From contig NZ_CALEDC010000199.1 of the NCBI RefSeq assembly GCF_937949835.1, positions 1-14,413 on the forward strand: 14,413 bases of DNA, in the 5' to 3' direction. Numbering within the stretch: position 1 is the stretch's first letter; every line of letters starts with the position of its first letter. Source of the stretch: an uncultured Campylobacter sp. GTDB lineage: Bacteria > Campylobacterota > Campylobacteria > Campylobacterales > Campylobacteraceae. A program made the position numbers and the translations under genes. Below are positions 5,975 to 14,413 of this stretch, piece by piece. The notes beneath the pieces were generated by a model, which worked only from the letters and a program-made list of their open reading frames with translations, was not told where the DNA came from and did not search any database.

Positions 5975-6793
5975 TTATCTAGTGGGTGCGGCTTTAGCTT
6001 CTTTGGAGTCCGGGTATGAAGCCTTTAGCGCTTTGTAGAATTTATCTGCGCTGTCTTTATCGCCGATCTTATCGAAGCTGATCGCGGTGTGATAAAGAAG
6101 TTTTTGGGTGTAGTCTTGGCTCTCGTTATGCGAGATACTCTTTTTGTAATAGTTTATCGCTTCCGCGTATGAGCCAGAGAAATATGAAATTTCGCCCAGC
6201 ATGTAATTTGCCTTAGCGGGCTTGTAATTTTTAGATACTAAATAATTGTAGCGCTCTTTTGCGCCGGAATAGTCTTTTTTGGCATATAAAGCGTCAGCCT
6301 CTTTTAATACCGAAGCCTGATCTTTTGATTTAAAATCGGAGTCTGATTTTGTACTAGCAGAGACTGAAGCAGTGCCTGCGTCTAATTCAGCGTTTTTTTT
6401 TACGCCGCTGCCATTGCCTAATTTTTTATTAATTTCAGCAATTTGGGCTTTTATAGTAGCGATATCTCGTTTCATCTGATCTAGCTCGCTGTTACCTTGG
6501 CTCTTGCCCGTAGCGCGAATTTCTAGATCCGCTACTCTGTTTTCCAGATTCGAAATTTTAGAATTTGTTCCTTCAAGGACACTTCGCAAACCTTCAACGC
6601 TCTCGCGTGTATTATCTACACTAGTTTGCATCTCGCTTATACGCTTACGATTGTCGCGCAATACTTGTTCGTTTTCGGTTAGTCCATAAGAGCTACCTGA
6701 ATCAATATTGCCAGCATCAAATGCAGAAGTTTCTGCATTTAAAAAAGTGGCGACTCCCAAAAGAGCCGCCACCATGAAATTTTTAAATTTCAA
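5975..6793 (-). CDS. cpoB: CpoB/YbgF periplasmic coiled-coil and TPR protein of the Tol-Pal system
   Basis: CpoB works in the periplasm, linking Tol-Pal-driven outer-membrane constriction with peptidoglycan synthesis (known in E. coli). From the chosen start the protein has 272 residues: a signal peptide (KFKNFMVAALLGVATFLNA), a coiled-coil region at roughly 40-125, a Ser/Asp-rich linker and TPR-like repeats at roughly 160-262 (ALYAKKDYSGAKERY, AEAINYYKKSI). The start is uncertain. I chose the TTG at 6793, one base past the pal stop, because it gives a basic n-region and has TGGA upstream. Alternatives are a TTG at 6805, which overlaps pal by 11 bases, and an ATG at 6775 with no ribosome site. 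Probably co-transcribed with pal. Confidence 0.85.
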   Translation of the reverse strand: MKFKNFMVAALLGVATFLNAETSAFDAGNIDSGSSYGLTENEQVLRDNRKRISEMQTSVDNTRESVEGLRSVLEGTNSKISNLENRVADLEIRATGKSQGNSELDQMKRDIATIKAQIAEINKKLGNGSGVKKNAELDAGTASVSASTKSDSDFKSKDQASVLKEADALYAKKDYSGAKERYNYLVSKNYKPAKANYMLGEISYFSGSYAEAINYYKKSISHNESQDYTQKLLYHTAISFDKIGDKDSADKFYKALKASYPDSKEAKAAPTR

Positions 6794-6794
6794 A

Positions 6795-7268
6795 TTAGAA
6801 TCCAACTTTGAATTCGTCGCGTCTGTTTTGAGCGTCGCACTCTTTAGAATGCTCTGTGCAAGCCATATTGCTCTCGCCGTAGCTTACTACGGAAATTCTG
6901 CTCTCATTTACGCCTTGAGCAACCAATGCGTCTTTAGCTGCAGTAGCTCTCTTTAGACCAAGAGCATAGTTGTACTCATCAGAACCCCACTCATCGCAGT
7001 TACCCTCAACTTTAACAGTTAGAGACTCTGCGCCTGCTTGATTGAATAAAGCTGCGTTATTATTGATTGTGCCTTGCTGATCGGCTCTAATATTAAATTT
7101 ATCAAAGTCGAAATAAACAGTGCCAACTTCACTTTGGATCTGAGATGCCAAAGCAGCTAGTCTATCTGCATTACTTGTGCTTGTAGTATCGGCCTCTGGG
7201 GTCTTTTTAGAACAACCGCTCAATAATAGAGCAGCAACTGCTATCGAAGATAAAACTAAATGTTTCAT
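6795..7268 (-). CDS. pal: Peptidoglycan-associated lipoprotein Pal (Omp18 type)
   Basis: Pal is anchored in the outer membrane by lipid and binds peptidoglycan through its OmpA-like domain; TolB and TolA act on it during division. The 157-residue protein has a lipoprotein signal ending LLSGC (Cys19 is the lipidated residue), a short linker, and an OmpA domain from about 48 to the end. The peptidoglycan site reads VEGNCDEWGSDEYNYALGLKRA (87-108 in two parts: EGNCDEWG and EYNYALGLKRA), where Asp92 and Arg107 are the expected ligands. The cysteines at 91, 137 and 144 and the CDAQNRR ending are typical of Campylobacter Omp18, a dominant surface antigen. AAAGGATAG precedes the ATG, and the gene has its own promoter just upstream. 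Confidence 0.96.
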   Translation of the reverse strand: MKHLVLSSIAVAALLLSGCSKKTPEADTTSTSNADRLAALASQIQSEVGTVYFDFDKFNIRADQQGTINNNAALFNQAGAESLTVKVEGNCDEWGSDEYNYALGLKRATAAKDALVAQGVNESRISVVSYGESNMACTEHSKECDAQNRRDEFKVGF

Positions 7269-7297
7269 TTTCTATCCTTTCAAAAAAAATTGAAGTC

Positions 7298-7306
7298 ATT
7301 ATATCA
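7298..7306 (-). promoter_or_regulatory. Extended -10 promoter upstream of pal
   Basis: The minus strand reads TGATATAAT, which is a perfect TATAAT (7303-7298) with the TGn extension. It lies in the 55-base gap between tolB and pal and would start transcription near 7290, giving a leader of about 22 bases before the pal ATG. No -35 box is seen. It could give extra pal-cpoB mRNA, as expected for an abundant lipoprotein. Confidence 0.7.
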
Positions 7307-7323
7307 CGAGATTTTTTAATATT

Positions 7324-8571
7324 TTACCAATCAACCGATTGAATTTTACCCACTCTTAACGGAAATTGAAAACTTTTATTCTCGTTAACTCTGATAATAC
7401 CTACCGAGCTTCCGCTGCCGTCTTGCTTGATAAACATAATGCTGCCGCCATCGCTAGAAAATCTAGGAAACATATTTTTGCCGCTAGCCGTTAACTGGCG
7501 AATCATATCGGTTTGAGTTGAGATTAAATATATATTAAATCCGCCCCCGCCGTCGCGACTAGAGTAAGTAACATAATTGCCATTTGTGCTGATGGAGTTA
7601 TTGTTTTTGCCGTGATAGACGAGCTGCTGAACGTTGCCGCCATTTATGCTAGTGGCAAATACGTTCGGATAACCTAAACGATCGCTCACAAAAGCCACGC
7701 GCGAATCGCCGTCGATAAAATTTCCATTTACATCAATGCCTGCATAATCGGTAATTTGCTTAGCGCTACCTGAGGCTATATCATACAAATAAATATCGGG
7801 TTGATCTTTAGGCGCATTGGTGATTAAAAGCTTTCTGCCGTCGGCGCTTACATCTGAAGCTATCGTCATGCCATGACCGGTAAAAATTTTACTCTTGCTA
7901 CCGTTGGATAGATTAAATTTATAGATAGCAGGGGTATTTTTATTGACGTAATAGGTGTAATAAAATTCGTTCTGCGCTGCGCTTGCCCATTTAGGGAAGA
8001 TATTTAATCCGCCGCGAAGCACAACCTGTTGATAGGTAAGCGTATAATCCGCCACCATGATCTCGCTCTCGCGCGTCGAAGTATAGCGCGATAGCAGAAT
8101 CATCTCCTTCATCCAATCGACATTCGAATAGCCTAGCTGCTTGACGATCTCAGATACCGCCATATGGGCTAAAAACGGATATTTCTCGGCATTTGAAAGC
8201 GTAAAGCTTTTCTCATACATCACCCTGCCGCTGTTTGCTTCGAGCACTTTGGCTTTTAGGCTCATCGGCGAGCTTTTATCACTTACCGCGTAGCGCACGA
8301 TAAGAGCGGCACCGCTAGAGCCTAGATTGTCGGAAGCGCCCGCATCATAGCTGCTTTGTAGATACTCGTCGCTGACTTCAAAAGTCGCGCCGACCTTTAG
8401 ATCGCCCACCATAAGTTTAAAGAATTTGTTGCCAAATTCTGAATTTGCAAGGTTCGATGCATCCTGAACAACGATTTTAGGTAGATTTACCCCTTCGTTT
8501 ACGATAGACATAGTCGCATCTGCCGCGAAAATGCTACTACAAAATGCAAGAATCAAAAGTAGTTTCTTCAT
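7324..8571 (-). CDS. tolB: Tol-Pal system periplasmic protein TolB
   Basis: TolB is a periplasmic protein that binds Pal and is released from it by TolA, controlling Pal mobility and outer-membrane constriction. The 415-residue protein has a signal peptide (MKKLLLILAFCSSIFA), an N-terminal alpha/beta domain at about 20-150 and a C-terminal beta-propeller at about 190-415. The propeller has PD40-type repeats such as VSADGRKLLITNA (241-253), IYLYDIASGSAKQIT, VAFVSDRLGYPNVF (292-305) and FSSDGGSIMFIKQ. One blade has a glycine run, SRDGGGGFNIYL (338-349). Length is slightly under the E. coli form. TAAGGAG precedes the ATG; the upstream gene stops 15 bases before it. Confidence 0.94.
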   Translation of the reverse strand: MKKLLLILAFCSSIFAADATMSIVNEGVNLPKIVVQDASNLANSEFGNKFFKLMVGDLKVGATFEVSDEYLQSSYDAGASDNLGSSGAALIVRYAVSDKSSPMSLKAKVLEANSGRVMYEKSFTLSNAEKYPFLAHMAVSEIVKQLGYSNVDWMKEMILLSRYTSTRESEIMVADYTLTYQQVVLRGGLNIFPKWASAAQNEFYYTYYVNKNTPAIYKFNLSNGSKSKIFTGHGMTIASDVSADGRKLLITNAPKDQPDIYLYDIASGSAKQITDYAGIDVNGNFIDGDSRVAFVSDRLGYPNVFATSINGGNVQQLVYHGKNNNSISTNGNYVTYSSRDGGGGFNIYLISTQTDMIRQLTASGKNMFPRFSSDGGSIMFIKQDGSGSSVGIIRVNENKSFQFPLRVGKIQSVDW

Positions 8572-8586
8572 CTTTTCTCCTTAAAT

Positions 8587-8982
8587 TTAGTTTGCTACGT
8601 CGGATAATACCATTTCAAATGTGTGAGATTTATTATCCGGTGATTTTGAAAAGCTTCGCTTAGGAAGCTCATCTAAAAATTTTCTTAGCTTTTGGTTAAA
8701 TTCTGTGCTACGCCCAAGCTCTAAAATTTGATAATTTAAAACTCGTCCATCGGTACTAAATTCTACGCGAACTCTAGCCTCATCGGAAATGCCTGCTTGA
8801 TACTTCGTCCATAGAGTTTGCAATTTCGACGCCATCTGCGAAAAATAAGCATCTAGCTCCTTTGAAATTTGAATTTTACCAGATTTTTGCGAAACGGAAT
8901 TTCTTTCATAAGTAAAATTCTGTTCCGAATCCGCCGAAAAAAGCATACAGCAAAACGCAAAAATACAAAAAAGTCTCTTCAC
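8587..8982 (-). CDS. Small secreted protein consisting of a TolA-like C-terminal domain
   Basis: This 131-residue protein has an apparent signal peptide (MKRLFCIFAFCCMLFSA) followed by one domain from about 44 to the end. That domain aligns without gaps to the C-terminal domain of the TolA encoded just upstream, with about 45 of 87 residues identical by eye count. Shared stretches include TEFNQKLR, DGRV, ELGR and KSPD. It has no stalk and no lasting membrane anchor, so it should be free in the periplasm. The start is GTG with AAGGA upstream; the ATG-less start is supported by the signal peptide. It sits 18 bases after tolA and 15 before tolB, so it is made with the Tol proteins. It probably competes with or assists TolA at TolB or Pal (inference). 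Confidence 0.85.
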   Translation of the reverse strand: MKRLFCIFAFCCMLFSADSEQNFTYERNSVSQKSGKIQISKELDAYFSQMASKLQTLWTKYQAGISDEARVRVEFSTDGRVLNYQILELGRSTEFNQKLRKFLDELPKRSFSKSPDNKSHTFEMVLSDVAN

Positions 8983-9000
8983 TTTTTTCCTTACAAAATT

Positions 9001-9975
9001 CTAATTTGTCTTCATCACGTCGGACATCCTAGTATCAATCTCATGCGATGCTCCGTCGGGAGACTTCGGGAAAGTCTGAGTAGATAGATTATCCAAAAAA
9101 TCTCGCAACTTCTGATTAAATTCCGTCTCTCGCCCCAGCTCTATAATAGTATAATCCGCCACTCGCCCATCTGCGCCAAAGACTATCTTAATCCTTGCGT
9201 CGTCCTTCGCGGTCGCCACATATCTGCTCCATAGAACTTGAAGCTTCTTCTCGATAGCGCCGTAATAAGCGTTATACTCACCCGTCCTTTGCGTCCTGCC
9301 GCCAAGCTTATCGGATTTGACGACAGCATTTTTAGATGCCGCTTTATCCTTAGCACTAGAGGTGGCGGTTTCTTTATCGGACTTTTTGTTACTCTGAACG
9401 GCGTCGCTAGCTTTGGCACTTTGCTCAACTTTTTTCATATCAATGCCACCAAAAAGATCGCTCAAGCTCGGTTTTTCCTCTTTTTTTGGCTCCGGCTTAG
9501 TTTCCTCTTTTTTCTCTACTACTTTTTCGGAAGGTTTATCTTCCAACTTAGGCTCGGGTTTGGGCTCCTCTTTTTTGGGCTCAGCTTTAGGCTCGTCCTT
9601 TTTAGGTTCCGGCTTCGGCTCTTCCTTTGGCTTTTCGGGCTCTTTCGGCTTTGCCTGCACCGGAGGTGGCGGAACTACTTGCGCCGTAGTCTTAATTTTA
9701 TCCTCCGGCACGTCCTTAATATTCTTATTTTCAAACTCGCCCTGCTTCGTTTCTTTAGCGATTTCAGGCGCGGACGGAAGTTTATCATCTATTTCGAAAT
9801 CAAAAGTAACATCCATATAATCGTTGGGATTGTCAGTATATTTTTTAAATTTTTCCTGCGGCTTTGAAATTTGATATAAAAGAACAAAAATCACCAGCAG
9901 ATAGGCAAAAAGGGCGATTAAAAACGATTTAAAATTATCGTATTTAACCCCCGTAAAATTTGAATAATTAGCCAT
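9001..9975 (-). CDS. tolA: TolA/TonB-type energy transducer of the Tol system
   Basis: This protein should span the periplasm and carry energy from TolQ-TolR to TolB and Pal. The 324 residues comprise a short cytoplasmic N-terminus, one membrane helix at about 17-35 (FLIALFAYLLVIFVLLYQI), an acidic segment with DVTFDFEIDDKLPSAPEI, a Pro/Lys/Glu-rich stalk at about 100-170 (PPPPVQ, repeated KPEPK and EEPKP), a Ser/Lys/Ala-rich linker and a C-terminal TolA/TonB domain at about 235-320 ending in MSDVMKTN. The stalk looks more like TonB than the long helical stalk of E. coli TolA; the position next to tolQ, tolR, tolB and pal favours TolA. The membrane helix lacks the usual His. It overlaps tolR by 8 bases and no clear ribosome site is seen, so coupling is likely. 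Confidence 0.88.
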   Translation of the reverse strand: MANYSNFTGVKYDNFKSFLIALFAYLLVIFVLLYQISKPQEKFKKYTDNPNDYMDVTFDFEIDDKLPSAPEIAKETKQGEFENKNIKDVPEDKIKTTAQVVPPPPVQAKPKEPEKPKEEPKPEPKKDEPKAEPKKEEPKPEPKLEDKPSEKVVEKKEETKPEPKKEEKPSLSDLFGGIDMKKVEQSAKASDAVQSNKKSDKETATSSAKDKAASKNAVVKSDKLGGRTQRTGEYNAYYGAIEKKLQVLWSRYVATAKDDARIKIVFGADGRVADYTIIELGRETEFNQKLRDFLDNLSTQTFPKSPDGASHEIDTRMSDVMKTN

Positions 9976-10366
9976 TTGTTTGAAGCGCGACTTTAGTAAA
10001 ACCCGCTTGCTTTAAGCTCTTTAAGACAAACATTACATCGTCATAAACGAGTCTTTTATCGGCTTGGATATAGACAGGTTTTTCCAAGCTATACTTGCCG
10101 GTGCCTTTAAGCAGTACGAGATTATCTGGGAATTCTGCCAGACTCATCGAGCTTTTGTCGATATAAACCTTGCGATCTTCGCCGATACGCACAAGCAAGA
10201 ATTCCGCGGTATTTTCCGAAACCTGTGCTTTTGAGCCACTAGGCAGTTCGATCTTTTCATCGTAGATAATCGCCGTTTGCGCGACCATTAAAATCGCTAG
10301 CAAAACAAGCATAATATCGACGAGCGGAGTGATATTTAACTCTGGATTTTCGTCGAAATTATACAT
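9968..10366 (-). CDS. tolR: TolR/ExbD-family proton-channel subunit
   Basis: TolR is an inner-membrane protein that, with TolQ, forms the proton-driven motor acting on TolA. The 132-residue protein has a short N-terminus, the conserved ELNITPLVDIMLVLLAILMV segment at 9-28 with the channel Asp17 (the counterpart of E. coli TolR Asp23), one membrane helix at about 15-33 and a periplasmic domain ending VMFVLKSLKQAGFTKVALQT. Length is normal for ExbD/TolR. Its ATG shares one base with the tolQ stop (TAATG) and its end overlaps tolA. ExbD proteins have the same fold, so the Tol assignment comes from the neighbours, not from the sequence alone. Confidence 0.9.
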   Translation of the reverse strand: MYNFDENPELNITPLVDIMLVLLAILMVAQTAIIYDEKIELPSGSKAQVSENTAEFLLVRIGEDRKVYIDKSSMSLAEFPDNLVLLKGTGKYSLEKPVYIQADKRLVYDDVMFVLKSLKQAGFTKVALQTNG

Positions 10367-10941
10367 TAAATAGCTTTTCCAGTGTTTGCTTTAAATAGCA
10401 AAATATCCGCTGTACGATTTATGATGCTCATAACTTCGTATGCTTTGCGTTTTATAAGTAAGCTAAAGGTGTATGCGGGGATCGCTACAAAAATTCCACA
10501 TCCTGTGGCAACCAGCGCCTCGCTGATCGCAGGAGCGATAGTATCGATGCCGGAATTTCCGCCGCCAAGCTTGGAAAATGTGTGAAGTATACTAACAACC
10601 GTACCAAATAGCCCGATAAATGGCGAAGTAGAGGCAACGATAGATAGCCAGGTAAGTCCGCTAGTGGAGTCGCGTTCGGCTTTGCCTTTATAAATTTCCA
10701 AGGCCTCTTTTGAAATTTTATCGGTATTTACTTTTTGAAAAATAGAGCCCGAAAGCGAAATCCTACCACCCATCAGCAAGGATTCGAGTGCCTTTGCTTC
10801 GCGGTGTTGCCACGCACTAAGCCCTACAAATCTGGAGATCAAAATCGTAAAAGTGACGATAAAATAGATGGATAACCAAGAAAGCACGAATATCGTAATA
10901 AATGTGCTTCTCGTAAAATAACTTAAAATTAGATCTAGCAT
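10366..10941 (-). CDS. tolQ: TolQ/ExbB/MotA-family proton-channel subunit
   Basis: TolQ forms the pentameric inner-membrane channel around TolR and converts proton flow into movement of TolA. The 191-residue protein has three predicted membrane helices at about 12-36, 97-120 and 143-163. The signature of the last two is clear: TSPFIGLFGTVVSILHTF with Thr114 and SEALVATGCGIFVAIPAY with Thr146, the polar residues lining the channel. It is somewhat shorter than E. coli TolQ, within the ExbB/TolQ range. Its ATG is just 2 bases after the atpC stop, with a weak AAGG inside atpC, so it is almost certainly on the ATP synthase transcript. ExbB would be the alternative name. Confidence 0.9.
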   Translation of the reverse strand: MLDLILSYFTRSTFITIFVLSWLSIYFIVTFTILISRFVGLSAWQHREAKALESLLMGGRISLSGSIFQKVNTDKISKEALEIYKGKAERDSTSGLTWLSIVASTSPFIGLFGTVVSILHTFSKLGGGNSGIDTIAPAISEALVATGCGIFVAIPAYTFSLLIKRKAYEVMSIINRTADILLFKANTGKAI

Positions 10942-10943
10942 AT

Positions 10944-11348
10944 TTAACTTTGCCTTGCGAATTCGTCGACTCTAGCCATAATCGCTGCGGAATTTGCCGC
11001 ATCGGAGCTAATGGACGCAAGCATATCTTTGGCGCGCTGCAAAGACTTTGCTACGGCGCTTTCGCTATCGCCTCCGATAGCTACGGCTTGAGTGGCTAGA
11101 ATAGTAGTTTTTTCTTCTGTAACTTCCAAAAATCCGTCGTTTACCAAAACAAGCTGCTTTTTGCCGTCTTTATCTACGATCTCAACGACTCCGCCTTCGC
11201 TTTTGTCTTTAAGTCCCGTTAGCAAGCTCGCATGCCCCGGCAAAATACCCATTTCGCCAGTAATGCCAGGGAGTTGGACGGATTTGACTTCGCCCGAAAA
11301 GACCATCCCTTCGGGCGTAACGATATCTAAAAGCAAAAATTCTTTCAT
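10944..11348 (-). CDS. atpC: F1 ATP synthase epsilon subunit
   Basis: Epsilon is part of the rotor stalk that couples proton flow to ATP synthesis and it inhibits wasteful ATP hydrolysis. The 134-residue protein has the N-terminal beta-sandwich at about 1-86 with LLDIVTPEGMVFSGEV and the family hallmark LPGITGEMGILPGHASLLTGL (26-46, shown in parts: LPGITGEMG and ILPGHA), then two C-terminal helices from about 92 (SAVAKSLQRAKDML and AAIMARVDEFARQ). Length is normal. The ATG has AGGAA upstream and follows the atpD stop by 10 bases. It is the last ATP synthase gene before tolQ. Confidence 0.97.
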   Translation of the reverse strand: MKEFLLLDIVTPEGMVFSGEVKSVQLPGITGEMGILPGHASLLTGLKDKSEGGVVEIVDKDGKKQLVLVNDGFLEVTEEKTTILATQAVAIGGDSESAVAKSLQRAKDMLASISSDAANSAAIMARVDEFARQS

Positions 11349-11358
11349 CTTAAAATTC

Positions 11359-13676
<2,318 letters not shown>

Positions 13677-13688
13677 AATTTAGCCTTC

Positions 13689-14413
13689 TTAAGCGGCAAA
13701 TGTCGCTTTAAAGTCATTTAGAGCCTTGATTAAATTTTCTTCCAAATCCTTCTCGATGGTCTTTTTGCTTCTGATCTCTTCAAAAATTTCAGGATATTTC
13801 GCCTCGATATATGGATATAGCTCAGCTTCAAATTTGCCAATAGAGCTCGTAGGCACATCGTCCAAAAATCCGCGGCTTCCCGCAAAGATGATGACCACTT
13901 GATTTTCGACCGGAAGCGGCGAATAAGGAGGTTGCTTTAAAATTTCGACCATTCTTTGTCCGCGATCCAGCTGCTTACGGCTGCTCTCGTCCAAATCGCT
14001 CGCAAACTGCGCAAATGCCTGAAGCTCACGGTATTGAGCGAGATCTAGGCGCAAGGTTCCCGAGACCTTTTTGATCGCTTTAATCTGCGCGGAACCGCCG
14101 ACGCGGCTAACCGAAAGACCTACGTTGATCGCAGGACGAATTCCAGAGTTGAATAGACCCGATTCCAGGAAAATTTGACCGTCAGTGATAGAGATAACGT
14201 TTGTAGGGATATACGCCGAAACGTCGCCTGCTTGCGTCTCGATAATAGGAAGCGCCGTTAGGCTGCCTGCACCGAGTGCATCGCTTAGTTTGCTAGCGCG
14301 CTCAAGCAGGCGGGAGTGCAGGTAAAATACATCGCCAGGATACGCCTCGCGTCCCGGCGGGCGGCGCAAGATAAGCGACATCTCGCGATACGCAACCGCG
14401 TGTTTGCTCAAAT
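13689..14413 (-). CDS. atpA: F1 ATP synthase alpha subunit (C-terminal half; 5' end outside window)
   Basis: Alpha alternates with beta in the F1 head and binds nucleotide without catalysing. The last 240 or so codons are visible, beginning [38 protein letters not shown] (in parts: [19 protein letters not shown]), which is a core segment near residue 270 of a roughly 500-residue protein. The arginine finger is in [10 protein letters not shown] (codon at 14103-14105). The C-terminal helical domain ends [10 protein letters not shown]. The TTG at 14409-14411 is an internal Leu codon, not a start, since upstream sequence of the conserved core must lie beyond the edge. Walker A is therefore outside the window. 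It heads the visible part of the ATP synthase run. Confidence 0.97.
   Translation of the reverse strand, partial: LSKHAVAYREMSLILRRPPGREAYPGDVFYLHSRLLERASKLSDALGAGSLTALPIIETQAGDVSAYIPTNVISITDGQIFLESGLFNSGIRPAINVGLSVSRVGGSAQIKAIKKVSGTLRLDLAQYRELQAFAQFASDLDESSRKQLDRGQRMVEILKQPPYSPLPVENQVVIIFAGSRGFLDDVPTSSIGKFEAELYPYIEAKYPEIFEEIRSKKTIEKDLEENLIKALNDFKATFAA

Noticed and set aside
8587..8982. Lipoprotein reading of the small TolA-like protein (cysteines at 11-12)
   Set aside because: The cysteines are inside the hydrophobic core and are not preceded by a lipobox; LFSA followed by DSEQ fits ordinary signal peptidase I cleavage better.
9238..9867. 209-codon plus-strand frame antisense to tolA, Phe/Leu/Arg-rich
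   Set aside because: The complement of Lys/Glu codons gives Phe/Leu, making a false membrane-like protein. The real gene is tolA, in an operon on the other strand.
14409..14411. TTG as a start codon of a 240-residue protein
   Set aside because: The reading frame continues to the window edge, and the sequence is the middle of the conserved AtpA core, so this is an internal Leu codon of a truncated atpA.

Overview
The window looks like a chromosomal segment of a Campylobacter (Campylobacterota), probably one of the higher-GC oral species such as C. gracilis, C. rectus or C. showae. The species is inferred from protein flavour and composition and was not tested. The gene order atpA-G-D-C, tolQ-R-A, tolB, pal, cpoB, slyD, fabD, mtnN, ttcA matches, as far as I recall, the C. 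jejuni block around Cj0105-Cj0118. Pal carries the Campylobacter Omp18-type sequence (EGNCDEWG), and the recognisable promoters have a perfect TATAAT with no clear -35 box.

Layout: every gene is on the minus strand except a short AT-rich fragment at the left edge, so the biological order runs from the right end to the left. From 14413 down to 10944 lie the F1 ATP synthase genes atpA (5' end outside the window), atpG, atpD and atpC. With a gap of only 2 bases the Tol-Pal envelope system follows: tolQ, tolR, tolA, a small secreted protein made only of a TolA-like C-terminal domain, tolB, pal and cpoB (10941 to 5975). Next come slyD with a His/Cys-rich metal-binding tail, fabD, mtnN and ttcA (5924 to 2882), joined by a 9-base gap and then ATGA overlaps.

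The stretch 1776-2881 has no convincing gene. It is packed with a 14-base palindrome (AAATTTTAAAATTT), two arrays of 23-25 bp tandem units, a perfect 20-bp palindrome and a degenerate 36-44 bp repeat. Then comes a solitary aldehyde dehydrogenase (1775 to 309) with its own promoter and terminator. At the left edge the tail of an unrecognised plus-strand gene (2-265, about 30% GC) converges on it; the dehydrogenase gene is far more GC-rich (one sampled 60-base line is 65% GC).

How the genes work together: TolQ-TolR use the proton-motive force, which ATP synthase also uses, to drive TolA across the periplasm to TolB, Pal and CpoB, keeping the outer membrane attached during division. SlyD (folding and nickel handling), FabD (fatty-acid synthesis), MtnN (methylthioadenosine recycling and probably futalosine-route menaquinone) and TtcA (tRNA thiolation) are housekeeping genes in the same run. 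The most unusual elements are the free TolA-domain paralogue, the repeat-filled intergenic region and the strong composition break at the left edge.
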